Assembly (NCBI RefSeq): GCF_020164535.1
Contig: NZ_JAIQZC010000004.1
Span: 62,001 to 126,000 of the forward strand
Reading direction: 5' to 3'
DNA from: Psychroflexus montanilacus
GTDB taxonomy: Bacteria > Bacteroidota > Bacteroidia > Flavobacteriales > Flavobacteriaceae
Length of the DNA stretch: 64,000 nt
The first letter of the stretch is position 1. Every line of letters starts with the position of its first letter. Of this stretch, positions 27,566-36,158 are shown piece after piece. The notes under the pieces were generated by a model that saw only the letters and a program-made list of their open reading frames with translations, was not told the DNA's origin and searched no databases. The translations under genes and the position numbers were made by a program.

Positions 27566-28087
27566 ATGAATGTAGTAGATATTATTCTAGGGATTTTACT
27601 CCTATTAGGATTTATAAGGGGATTCCAAAAAGGTTTCATTGTAGAACTCGCTGGCATTGTAGCTTTACTTGCTGGAATTTTCGGAGGTTTAGAATATGGC
27701 TATATCGCAGAAGCCTATCTAGAAAAATGGACAGACTGGTCAACATCAAATATTGAAATTGCTGGCTTTTTCATCATTTTCATTGGGATAGTGGTTCTGG
27801 TATCTATCATAGCAAAAGTACTTACTACCATAGTCCACAGCATTGCTTTGGGTTTAATCAATAGAATTTTTGGAGCTGTTTTTGGTTTTATAAAGACTGC
27901 TCTCTTTCTTTTCATTTTACTACTCATTTTCGATTACATCAATGGAGATGGCAGGTTTGTTTCTCAAGCCAAACTTGAGGATTCTTTTGTAGTCAATACT
28001 ATACGAGAATTAAGTTCGACGTTACTACCTTCTTTAGAAGATTTGCTATATGAAAGTGAACTTATAAAGGGAGATGAGGGAGCATAA
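27566..28087 (+). CDS. CvpA-family membrane protein
   Basis: A 173-residue inner membrane protein with four hydrophobic helices. It has the CvpA opening NVVDIILGILLLLGFIRGF, then KGFIVELAGIVALLAG, as in proteins related to colicin V production. Members are linked to cell envelope integrity, with no defined biochemical activity. The frame is open further upstream (TTG at 27539, ATG at 27548). I chose the ATG at 27566 because family members start right before this helix. Confidence 0.85.
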   Translation: MNVVDIILGILLLLGFIRGFQKGFIVELAGIVALLAGIFGGLEYGYIAEAYLEKWTDWSTSNIEIAGFFIIFIGIVVLVSIIAKVLTTIVHSIALGLINRIFGAVFGFIKTALFLFILLLIFDYINGDGRFVSQAKLEDSFVVNTIRELSSTLLPSLEDLLYESELIKGDEGA

Positions 28088-28114
28088 AAAAGCCCTCAAA
28101 TAGAATTTAAGGGC
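28086..28114 (-). terminator. Terminator of the SulP/carbonic anhydrase unit
   Basis: GCCCT and AGGGC with additional A-T pairs form a stem at 28092-28114 with one mismatch. On the minus strand it is followed by six T. It begins at the cvpA stop codon and may serve both convergent genes. Confidence 0.65.
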
Positions 28115-28137
28115 AGATCTCTTAAAAGAATGAAACT

Positions 28138-28764
28138 TTAAGAAAGCAATTTAACTTCTCCGGTCTGAAGAGAGTAAACCCCTCCAACGATTTTGATTTC
28201 ATCTTTGTCTTCCATGTTTTTTAGGATTGGACTTTTTTGCCTTATTCTCATTATTGTTAATTCTACGTTTTTTTCAACCACATTATGAACAAAGTCCTTG
28301 TTGGAAGAATCTCTTTTTCCATCAGTCTTTGTAGCTTCCACTGCAGGTTTTATGTTACTAAGCATATGAGTAATATTCCCCAATTCTACACCATCGCAGG
28401 CCGCACTTACTGCACCACAACTTTCGTGACCAAGCACAAACACCAACTTGCTGCCAGCAACTTTGCAGGCGTATTCCATACTTCCAAGCATGTCTGTATT
28501 TTCAAAATTGCCAGCAATCCTGGCAACAAATACATCTCCAATGCCTTGGTCAAAAATTGTTTCTACAGGCAATCTACTGTCTACACAAGATAATATAACT
28601 GCTTTAGGATACTGCCCACCTACAGCACTGTTTTTCATTGCATTATGGTCTCTTGAATGAAAATCATCTGAAGTGAAACGTTTATTGCCTTCTATAAGGT
28701 CTTTTAAAACTGCATCTGGTGTTAATGCCTCTTGTTCTTGTTTGGTTATAATTTTATTGAGCAT
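28138..28764 (-). CDS. Beta-carbonic anhydrase
   Basis: Interconverts carbon dioxide and bicarbonate using zinc. The ligands and catalytic dyad are visible: Cys60 and Asp62 in SCVDSRLP, and His113 with Cys116 in GHESCGA. The 208-residue length is typical. An in-frame ATG lies 26 codons upstream, but it falls inside the coding end of the SulP gene. I chose the ATG at 28764, which leaves a 4-nt gap and a normal N-terminus. Position after a SulP transporter suggests the pair handles bicarbonate. Confidence 0.93.
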   Translation of the reverse strand: MLNKIITKQEQEALTPDAVLKDLIEGNKRFTSDDFHSRDHNAMKNSAVGGQYPKAVILSCVDSRLPVETIFDQGIGDVFVARIAGNFENTDMLGSMEYACKVAGSKLVFVLGHESCGAVSAACDGVELGNITHMLSNIKPAVEATKTDGKRDSSNKDFVHNVVEKNVELTIMRIRQKSPILKNMEDKDEIKIVGGVYSLQTGEVKLLS

Positions 28765-28768
28765 AAGT

Positions 28769-30337
28769 TTAATATTCAGAATTGATGTTAAAAAATTTAG
28801 TGTAGCTGCTTGGGTTTTCAAACTCTCCAAGCTTAGAAACAATTACAATATTTATGTTCCTATTTTTAGCTTTGATAGCGAAGTCTTGGAGAATTTCTAA
28901 AATATCATAATCCAAAAATTTGGATTTTCTGATGTCGATCTCAAGATTCGTATCGGGTTCAATCTCATTTAGTGATTTTAAAATAGCGCCTTTGTTAAAA
29001 AAAGTGACTTCTTCTGCTAAAGTCATTTTTATATATTTTTCTAAACCTTCTTCACTTCTTATAGTATGAAGAAAATGCGAATTTTTGAAACTATTGATTA
29101 AAACAACTGCAAGTCCAACTAAAAGTCCTAACCCAATACCTGTGAGTAAATCTGTTAATACGATGCCTAGAACCGTAACTATAAAGGGAAGAAATTGTGA
29201 GCTGCCAAGTTTAAACATACTTGCAAAAAGTGACGGCTTAGCTAATTTGAATCCCACTATAAATAGCACTCCTGCCAAGACAGCTAAAGGAATAAGGTTA
29301 AGTAAGTTGGGAATAAATACAACTGCCAGTAACAACCAGACAGCATGCAATATCGCCGACATTTTGGTACGTCCTCCAGACTGAATGTTTGCAGAACTTC
29401 TTACTACTACTTGAGTTATTGGTAAGCCTCCTATAAAACCAGAAAGCATATTCCCTGTACCTTGTGCTAGTAATTCCCTATTGGTTGGTGTCACTCTCTT
29501 TCTAGGATCCAATTTGTCTGTAGCTTCAACACTAAGTAAGGTTTCTAGGCTGGCTACAACAGCAATCGTGAATCCCACTACCCATACTTGGGTAGAAGTT
29601 ATAATCGAAAAATCGGGGAAGGTAAATTGACCAATGAAATCTGATAGGTTGTCGGGCACCGGAACTGATACTAAATTGGAGTCCGAAATTCCTAATAAGC
29701 TTGAATCATCTACAAAAAGCTTAAAAAGAATACCTACAACCACAGCTACTAACGGCCCTGGTATAATTTTGAAGATTTGGTGCTTTTTTTCTAAAACTGA
29801 TGACCAAAATAGCATAATACCGATACTCACTAGAGTAATGGAAAGTGTCCCTAAAGATAAATTTTGCCAAGCAATTACTATGTTCTCTAGCATTGATGGC
29901 AAGTTATAATCAAAAAACTCATAATCATCAGACAGCCCAAAAGCTACAGAAAACTGCTTTAAAAATATAATAATACCGATTCCTGCTAACATTCCTTTGA
30001 TGACAGAGGAGGGAAAGTAATAACCTATAACTCCTGCTTTAAGTACACCAAGAAGAATTTGAATAGCACCCCCTATTACAACAGCAACTAGGAAATACTC
30101 ATATTTACCAAGACTTGCTATGGCACTTAATACGATAACCGCCAGGCCGGCAGCTGGACCACTTACGCCAACGGAAGAGCCACTTAAAGCCCCTACCACT
30201 ATTCCACCTATAATTCCTGCAATAACGCCTGAAAAAAGTGGAGCTCCACTAGCTAAAGCAATTCCTAAGCATAAAGGAAGTGCTACAAAAAAAACAACCA
30301 CACTAGCAGGAAGGTCTTTGTTTAAATGTTTAAACAT
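28769..30337 (-). CDS. SulP-family anion (probably bicarbonate) transporter
   Basis: A 522-residue inner membrane protein with 10-14 helices. The SulP hallmarks are the opening DLPASVVVFFVALPLCLGIALASGA, GLAVIVLS, and SVEATDKLDPRKRVTPTNREL preceding GNMLSGFIGGLPITQVVVRSSANIQ. A short STAS-like domain occupies roughly 440-522 (LEIDIRKSKFLDYDILEILQDF). SulP members move sulfate, bicarbonate or other anions. The beta-carbonic anhydrase 4 nt downstream favours bicarbonate, as in known SulP-anhydrase pairs, but sulfate cannot be excluded. Confidence 0.9.
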   Translation of the reverse strand: MFKHLNKDLPASVVVFFVALPLCLGIALASGAPLFSGVIAGIIGGIVVGALSGSSVGVSGPAAGLAVIVLSAIASLGKYEYFLVAVVIGGAIQILLGVLKAGVIGYYFPSSVIKGMLAGIGIIIFLKQFSVAFGLSDDYEFFDYNLPSMLENIVIAWQNLSLGTLSITLVSIGIMLFWSSVLEKKHQIFKIIPGPLVAVVVGILFKLFVDDSSLLGISDSNLVSVPVPDNLSDFIGQFTFPDFSIITSTQVWVVGFTIAVVASLETLLSVEATDKLDPRKRVTPTNRELLAQGTGNMLSGFIGGLPITQVVVRSSANIQSGGRTKMSAILHAVWLLLAVVFIPNLLNLIPLAVLAGVLFIVGFKLAKPSLFASMFKLGSSQFLPFIVTVLGIVLTDLLTGIGLGLLVGLAVVLINSFKNSHFLHTIRSEEGLEKYIKMTLAEEVTFFNKGAILKSLNEIEPDTNLEIDIRKSKFLDYDILEILQDFAIKAKNRNINIVIVSKLGEFENPSSYTKFFNINSEY

Positions 30338-30406
30338 AAAATAATATAATTTTGTCTTTGCAAAAAGACTTTTTGATTTTTAGAAAATTGAAAAAAGAGG
30401 ATTGTA

Positions 30407-30703
30407 CTAAGATTCAATTATAAAATCTGGAGGAGGAGAAACAATCTTTTGATAGATTGTCTTGTAGCTAATGGAGTAAAACGAATTAGTCATCGAGTGA
30501 AATGTTCCTAATAAAACCGTAGAATCTTTGGATTCGCCGGCGACATATTCACTAAAAGAAATTCCTTTTTCTTCTGAATTTTCTTCTTCATTAAAATTTA
30601 AAAAAATAGAAATATCCTGCCCACTATCCTGAATGACAATGAGAGTAGGAGTTACCAAGAGATTGGCAAAAGAAATGATAACTATAAATAATTTTAATCT
30701 CAT
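30407..30703 (-). CDS. Small exported hypothetical protein
   Basis: A 98-residue protein with an N-terminal hydrophobic segment (LKLFIVIISFANLLVTPTLIVI) that is either a signal peptide or an anchor, an acidic middle (NEEENSEEKG) and a C-terminus ending in KIVSPPPDFIIES. The family is not recognised. It lies between the Bat operon and the SulP unit on the same strand, with a 69-nt gap to SulP that holds a short GTCTTT/AAAGAC stem (30353-30368). Confidence 0.62.
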   Translation of the reverse strand: MRLKLFIVIISFANLLVTPTLIVIQDSGQDISIFLNFNEEENSEEKGISFSEYVAGESKDSTVLLGTFHSMTNSFYSISYKTIYQKIVSPPPDFIIES

Positions 30704-30752
30704 ATATAAGGTAAATATATGGGATTAAAAGAAATGACTTTAAAAATTCGTG

Positions 30753-31502
30753 TTATAATTTCTTGATTGCTGAAATTTTTACCCAGCCTTTAGAACCGTC
30801 GGAAAGTTCAATTCTTATGTAATCTCTGAAGGTTGAACCCAAACTCACTTTGGTTCCTTTATTCAATTCAAAATTGATATCACTTCTTGGATTTGGCTCT
30901 ACAAAAGCGGGCAATTGATTTTCAAAAACAATAGCAAAAGATTGACTTTCCTGAAGTTGATTTTGGAAACGACCGAACAACACACTTGCTATGGCAAGAA
31001 CAAGGAAAAGTATTGCAAACGAGAAATTCCTCCGTTTTCCTTTGGCCGAAGGCGACCTGAAATAAAAAATCATCAATGCTCCAAAACTAATCGAAAGTAT
31101 AATACTGACCAATGCCCATGAATCCAGCTTCAATGCATGAGTAATAGTGTACATCACAGATTTAAGGTTGGATTCTGGGGCTTCTTTTACTTTGTCTATG
31201 GTTTGAGTATTGGCAATTTCAAGATTTTCCTTGATGTCCTGATCTGCCGGATTGTACTGAAGCGCTTTTTCATAATGAAAAATAGCATTTGCGAGATCAT
31301 TTTGTTTGAAATAGGCATTTCCTAGGTTGAAATACAATTCAGCAGAAACCAATCCTTCATCCAAAACAGAATTATAAAGTTGGATAGCCTGGTCAAACTG
31401 ATCATCTGCATAAGCAGTATTCGCCTTATCAAAAGTTTCTTCAGCCTGAGAAAAACCAAGGCTTGTCAACAAGAAAAATAATATATAACTGTAAAATTTC
31501 AT
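30753..31502 (-). CDS. batE: Bat operon TPR/SH3 protein (BatE)
   Basis: A 249-residue exported protein: signal peptide ending in LGFSQ, TPR repeats at about 20-115 (AETAFDKANTAYAD-type helices, LYFNLGNAYFKQNDLANAI, FHYEKALQYNP), a membrane helix pair at about 130-190 and a C-terminal bacterial SH3-like domain (SLGSTFRDYIRIELSDGSKGW). The frame is open 16 codons further, into batD; I chose the ATG at 31502, which gives the signal peptide and a 1-nt spacing. It is the last gene of the Bat unit. Confidence 0.88.
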   Translation of the reverse strand: MKFYSYILFFLLTSLGFSQAEETFDKANTAYADDQFDQAIQLYNSVLDEGLVSAELYFNLGNAYFKQNDLANAIFHYEKALQYNPADQDIKENLEIANTQTIDKVKEAPESNLKSVMYTITHALKLDSWALVSIILSISFGALMIFYFRSPSAKGKRRNFSFAILFLVLAIASVLFGRFQNQLQESQSFAIVFENQLPAFVEPNPRSDINFELNKGTKVSLGSTFRDYIRIELSDGSKGWVKISAIKKL

Positions 31503-31503
31503 A

Positions 31504-33261
31504 TTAAACTTCTTTATCAATTTCAGAAATGACTTTAGCTGCCTTTTCAAAATCCTTTTGCATATCCTCTGTCACCGTTGGAGTATATCTGGCCAGTTCA
31601 CAACTCTCCAGAAGCTTCAGAAAGTCTTTGGTGGTAACTTCAGATGCTCCTTTGGAGACCAAAACCTCTTTGATTTTATCTTTCTGCATATCCAGTGTTT
31701 GTATTTTCAATCTAGCTTTCATGTAATTATGCAATGCTCTTTCCAGAGACTCGTAGAATGTTTTTGAATCCCCAATAGTTTTCTTGGCTTCAGATAAATA
31801 ACGTTTTGCCAGCTTATTGGCACGCTTCAACTGAATTTGATTCTGATCTATTTCTCTATTTTGTACTTTCCCAAATATCAACATGAACGGAATACATAAA
31901 AAGGGAAGGAAAAATAAGGTCCAATACAGCGGAGATTGAAAAAACTGAGTCTCATCTTTCTCCATAAGGTTGGTCTTCAAGTTAATGTAGTTGAAATTAC
32001 TTTTGGAAGAAATAACATTTTTGGGACTACCAGAGTCTTTACTTGAGGCCACCTGATCCTCCTCAGGGCGTTTAGGTCCTGAATTTACTTTGATATTGAT
32101 AGGATCCGACTGTAAAGTCTCGTAAGATTTGGTTCTAGGATTGAAATATGAAAAAGAGGTTGGCTGTATTACATAGTCACCCTTGAACTCTGGTATAACC
32201 GTATACTTCTCTGAAAGACTACCACGCATTCCCTGGCTTGTAGTCCTTACATTTTCGCTTCGCTCTGGCTCGTAAACTTCAAAGGAAGATGGCGTTTGTA
32301 ACTTGGGCAGGTTAAATAATTTTAAATTTCCTTTTCCATTTACTTCTGAAGTGATTTCTAATGAAGTTTGAGCGTCGAGATCCTTTTTGTTGGTGCTTAC
32401 TTTAAAATCAAATTCACCGACAGCTCCGGAAAATCCAGCTGGCTTTCCTTCTTCAGGCAAAGACTGGACATCAACAGTTCTTGTATTGGCAGAGAAGTTC
32501 TTCTCGACAACATCGTACATTCGCCTTCCAAAAAAATCTCTTCGGTCTGTAGGAACTTCAACTGAAACTGATAAAGATAGTGGCTCAATTTTGAGCTCAC
32601 CTGTTTTCTGTGGATACAATACCGTTTTACGCAATTCCACATAGCGATAAGGTTGACCTCCAAATTCACCTTCTTTAAGTTCCAGCTTATCAATATTGAT
32701 ATTTTGACTCCAAAATCCTTCAAACTTAGGATCATCGAGAGGTCTCCAGTTCCTTATGTTGACAGTTGGGCTTAAAAACAATTTGTACACTACGTATATT
32801 CCTTCATTTAAGTAGGGCTTGGATTTGCTTACCTCAGCAACCAAATGTATTCCACTACCTGCTTCTGCCACAGCTCTGGACTGGTTGGGAGTGTCTACTG
32901 CTGCGGTCACTTCTATCTCGATGGGAGATGTTTTATACACCTGGCCATTCACGGTGATTTCTGCCTGGCCTATCGTAATCTTCCCTCTTTTTTCTGGCTC
33001 AAAGAAATAGGTATACGTTTTTGTGAAAGTGCTTTTACCGTTTTCATAATGCTGAGAATAGAATTGATTAGGCCCTCCTATTTTTCTTAGACCATTGAAG
33101 CTTGGTGGCCTAAAGTTATCTCCGTTGGCGTCTACTTTAAACTCGACTTTCAATCGCTCGTTTATACCGAGTTTGGATCTGCTCGCCTCGGCAGTAAAAC
33201 TCACTTGAGCAAAGGTTGAGTAACTCAACAGCAGAACCAATAAAAATGCAAACTGTTTCAT
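31504..33261 (-). CDS. batD: BatD family protein (oxygen tolerance)
   Basis: A 585-residue membrane-anchored periplasmic protein. It has a signal peptide (LVLLLSYSTFA before QVSFTAEASRSKL), several Ig-like beta domains to about residue 425, a membrane helix at about 445-470 (PLYWTLFFLPFLCIPFMLIF) and a cytoplasmic helical tail. I chose the ATG at 33261, which leaves 1 nt to the upstream batC stop; the longer frame would extend 17 codons into batC. Bat proteins were named for aerotolerance in Bacteroides, and their biochemical role is still unclear. Confidence 0.9.
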   Translation of the reverse strand: MKQFAFLLVLLLSYSTFAQVSFTAEASRSKLGINERLKVEFKVDANGDNFRPPSFNGLRKIGGPNQFYSQHYENGKSTFTKTYTYFFEPEKRGKITIGQAEITVNGQVYKTSPIEIEVTAAVDTPNQSRAVAEAGSGIHLVAEVSKSKPYLNEGIYVVYKLFLSPTVNIRNWRPLDDPKFEGFWSQNINIDKLELKEGEFGGQPYRYVELRKTVLYPQKTGELKIEPLSLSVSVEVPTDRRDFFGRRMYDVVEKNFSANTRTVDVQSLPEEGKPAGFSGAVGEFDFKVSTNKKDLDAQTSLEITSEVNGKGNLKLFNLPKLQTPSSFEVYEPERSENVRTTSQGMRGSLSEKYTVIPEFKGDYVIQPTSFSYFNPRTKSYETLQSDPINIKVNSGPKRPEEDQVASSKDSGSPKNVISSKSNFNYINLKTNLMEKDETQFFQSPLYWTLFFLPFLCIPFMLIFGKVQNREIDQNQIQLKRANKLAKRYLSEAKKTIGDSKTFYESLERALHNYMKARLKIQTLDMQKDKIKEVLVSKGASEVTTKDFLKLLESCELARYTPTVTEDMQKDFEKAAKVISEIDKEV

Positions 33262-33262
33262 T

Positions 33263-34117
33263 TTACCAGTCTTTTCCGGTTTTGGATTTTTGTCCTTTTG
33301 CTTTTTCAGCATTTAGCTTTTCTTGGACATCTTTTTCTTGGTTTTCAATTGCTTCTAGCAAACGCTGTATCTGCTCTGGAGATATCTGTCCTTTTTTATT
33401 CTGAGGTTGTTGTGGCTGCTCCTGTTCTTTATCTCCACCCTCTCCGTCTTGCTCTTTTTCATCTTGATCTTTATTGCCTTCATCATCTTTTTGATCCTCC
33501 TCATTTTCATTTTCGTCACCCTTATCGTCGTCTTGATCTTTGTCCTGATTGTCTTTATCCTTGTCTTCATTTTCGCCTTCGTCCTTGTTATCGTCACTCT
33601 CATCTTCATTTTCATCCTGATTTTCGTCCTGATTGTCATCACCATCTTGATTATCATCATTGTTTTCGTCATCAAGTTTTGACTTAGCGTAGGCGAGATT
33701 ATAACGAGTCTCTTCATCTTTAGGGTTATTCCTTAAAGCATCCTTATAAGCATCCACTGCCATTTGATACTGCTCTTCCTCCATCAAAATATTTCCCAGA
33801 TTATGGTAACTTTTATGTTTTAGAGACTTATCATCCGTACTTTCAATAGACTCAATTAATCTAAGTCTTGCAGATTCAAATTCATTATTTTTAATGTACA
33901 GATTGCCGAAGTTATAACTTATATCAGAATTATTTTGATCGATAGCTTTTGCTTCTCTTATTTTAGATTCTGATATCGGGAACTCAAGATCTTTGGATTC
34001 AGCCTCAGCTAACAATGCTTTAGCTTTTTTTGGTGCATTAGAAATACTCTGGGCCTGTAGGGAAAAAACAGTGCTCAAGGCCATAAAAATTGATAAAACT
34101 AGAATTCTATTCTTCAT
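33263..34117 (-). CDS. batC: BatC: TPR protein with acidic low-complexity tail
   Basis: A 284-residue exported protein. The signal peptide MKNRILVLSIFMALSTVFSLQ is followed by TPR repeats at about 25-150 (ISYNFGNLYIKNNEFESAR; KSYHNLGNILMEEEQYQMAV). Roughly residues 155-245 form a near-pure Asp/Glu/Asn/Lys stretch, then a helix with KGQISPEQIQRLLEAIENQEK. A 100-residue acidic tail of this kind is typical for BatC and may bind cations or a partner. The gene overlaps batB by 11 nt. An ATG at 34132 is an alternative start. Confidence 0.88.
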   Translation of the reverse strand: MKNRILVLSIFMALSTVFSLQAQSISNAPKKAKALLAEAESKDLEFPISESKIREAKAIDQNNSDISYNFGNLYIKNNEFESARLRLIESIESTDDKSLKHKSYHNLGNILMEEEQYQMAVDAYKDALRNNPKDEETRYNLAYAKSKLDDENNDDNQDGDDNQDENQDENEDESDDNKDEGENEDKDKDNQDKDQDDDKGDENENEEDQKDDEGNKDQDEKEQDGEGGDKEQEQPQQPQNKKGQISPEQIQRLLEAIENQEKDVQEKLNAEKAKGQKSKTGKDW

Positions 34118-35156
34118 CTTTCTTTCTCTCATTAAATAAGTTTAATCTTCTTACCCAGGCTGTTTTTCTGTCCAGCAAGAGTACATCTATCAATACCAAA
34201 AATATACCAAACCCTAAAAACCATTGGTATTTACTCTTAAAATCTGCAAATTGTTTAGCTTCAAACTCAGTTTTTTCAATTTTTTGTAATTCATTTAAGA
34301 TTTCATCAACAGATCCGGAAGTGCTTGATCCATCTATATAAGTGCCATTCCCTATATCTGCAATACGCTTGAGTGTTTCCGTATCCTTTTTGGTGATGAC
34401 AGTCTCTCCGGCATCGTTCTTCAGATATGACTGAATTCTGCCATCTCGTTTTATTGGAATGGGGTCTCCCCTTTCTGTCCCCACACCAATAGTATAAATT
34501 CTAATTCCTTCTGCGGCAGCTTGTTCTGCCATATTTTCAGCATTGCCATCGTGATCCTCTCCTTCAGATAAGATGATCAAAACTTTATTGGTTTGATCAT
34601 CATCATTATAATACGACCTTGCTAAGTCTATGGCTTGAGAAATGGCTGTTCCCTGACTTGATACCATATCTGTATTCATGCTTTGTAGAAAGGTTTTCGT
34701 ACTTGAGTAATCCGTTGTGATAGGAACTTGTGGAAAAGCGCTTCCAGCATATCCTACCAAACCAACTCGATCTGAAGCCAGGTTATTGACGATTTCTGTA
34801 ATAATACGCTTGGACTTCTCAAGTCTGTTTGGGGCGATATCTTCTGCCAGCATACTTTTGGAAACGTCTAAAGCAAAGACTATATCTACACCCTCGCGCT
34901 TTACAGTTTCCATCTTGGTTCCGAGTTTTGGATTCACAAGAGCCATTACAAAACAGGCAAACGCAAGAGAAAGTACAATAAACTTTAAATTGGATTTGAA
35001 TGTAGACTGGTCTGGAGCTAATTTTTTAAAGAGCTTTATTTCTGCAAATTTCTTCTGAGTTTTCTTTTTCCAGTACACATAAGTTAGAAACAAGAGTAAT
35101 AGTACTGGCAAAACCAGAAAACCCCAAAAATAAACCTGTTCTTCTATTATAAACAT
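34107..35156 (-). CDS. batB: BatB: membrane-anchored VWA-domain protein
   Basis: A 349-residue inner membrane protein with two N-terminal helices (about 8-28 and 58-75), a von Willebrand factor A domain at about 85-290 and a C-terminal helix near 315-335. The metal-ion-dependent adhesion site is complete, with Asp97, Ser99 and Ser101 in ALDVSKSM, a later Thr/Ser, and LSEGEDHDG. It forms a pair with BatA, which it directly follows; the two VWA proteins are expected to act together at the membrane. Confidence 0.92.
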   Translation of the reverse strand: MFIIEEQVYFWGFLVLPVLLLLFLTYVYWKKKTQKKFAEIKLFKKLAPDQSTFKSNLKFIVLSLAFACFVMALVNPKLGTKMETVKREGVDIVFALDVSKSMLAEDIAPNRLEKSKRIITEIVNNLASDRVGLVGYAGSAFPQVPITTDYSSTKTFLQSMNTDMVSSQGTAISQAIDLARSYYNDDDQTNKVLIILSEGEDHDGNAENMAEQAAAEGIRIYTIGVGTERGDPIPIKRDGRIQSYLKNDAGETVITKKDTETLKRIADIGNGTYIDGSSTSGSVDEILNELQKIEKTEFEAKQFADFKSKYQWFLGFGIFLVLIDVLLLDRKTAWVRRLNLFNERKKDEE

Positions 35157-36158
35157 TTATACAAAGCTTCTAAAAAGTGTGTGTTTCAGTAAGAATTCTA
35201 AAAATAACAAGGCACCTGCGATGATGAGAAAAAACCTATACTTTTCATCATAATTATAAAACTTGAATTCTTCAATTTCTGTTTTTTCTAAAGCATCAAT
35301 TTCTTCGTAAATCGATTGAAACTTTTCATTATCAGTTGCTCTAAAGTATTTCCCACCTGTACTTTCTGCAATGGTTTTCAATAAGGCTTCATCAATTTTA
35401 ACTTCAATATTTCTGTATTCAAATTGACCGTTTGGCTTTATTCCAACCGGAGAAAGCGCCATTCCATTACTTCCTACACCAATGGTATAAGTTTTAATAT
35501 CGTATTCTGTAGCCAGTTGGGTAGCGGTGATGGGATCTATAAAGCCAGCATTATTTTCACCATCGGTAAGAAGTATAATAACCTTACTTTCCGCTTTGCT
35601 TTCTTTCAATTTATTGACTGATGTAGCAAGACCCATACCTATGGCAGTGCCTCCTTCTATATTCTGAGTATAATCCAGATCATTGATAGCATTTATAATA
35701 ATAGATTTATCGCTGGTAAGTGGTGTTTTGGTATAACTTTCTCCAGCGTAAATCACCAATCCTATTCTGTCATTTGGCCGTCCCTGAACAAAATTGTTAG
35801 CTACTTTTTTTAGAGCATCCAGGCGATTGGGTTCCAAATCTCTTGCGAGCATACTAGCAGAAATATCCACAGCCATGATGATGTCGATACCTTCAGTTTT
35901 CTTGACTTTGGTCGTCACATCTACCGTTCTTGGACGTGCCATCGCGATTGTCAAAAACACAAGGGCGAGCATTTTCAAAATAAAAAGCATTGGGCGAAGT
36001 TGAGCCAGAGTACTTTTATTAAAACCCTGGGTGCTTGATATTTTTAAAGTTGCTGTCTGTTGGCCACGTTTCTTCCAATACCAAAATGCTGCTAATGGAA
36101 TAGCCAACAACAGCCAAAACCAGCTTGGATTTTCGAATGTAAAGTTTTCAAAAATCAT
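35157..36158 (-). CDS. batA: BatA: membrane-anchored VWA-domain protein
   Basis: A 333-residue paralogue of BatB: two N-terminal helices, a VWA domain at about 88-285 and a C-terminal helix (FFLIIAGALLFLEFLL). The adhesion site is Asp98, Ser100 and Ser102 in VDISASM, and the second acidic motif is LLTDGENNAGF. Its stop abuts the batB start and its start overlaps the upstream gene by 4 nt, so translation is coupled across the operon. Confidence 0.92.
   Translation of the reverse strand: MIFENFTFENPSWFWLLLAIPLAAFWYWKKRGQQTATLKISSTQGFNKSTLAQLRPMLFILKMLALVFLTIAMARPRTVDVTTKVKKTEGIDIIMAVDISASMLARDLEPNRLDALKKVANNFVQGRPNDRIGLVIYAGESYTKTPLTSDKSIIINAINDLDYTQNIEGGTAIGMGLATSVNKLKESKAESKVIILLTDGENNAGFIDPITATQLATEYDIKTYTIGVGSNGMALSPVGIKPNGQFEYRNIEVKIDEALLKTIAESTGGKYFRATDNEKFQSIYEEIDALEKTEIEEFKFYNYDEKYRFFLIIAGALLFLEFLLKHTLFRSFV

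Noticed and set aside
33298-33717. Long open frames on both strands opposite batC, including a hydrophobic-looking one
   Set aside because: They are produced by the Asp/Glu/Lys-rich low-complexity codons of the BatC tail. Their translations are near-repetitive Ile/Leu/Phe or Lys/Met/Thr strings with no gene context.
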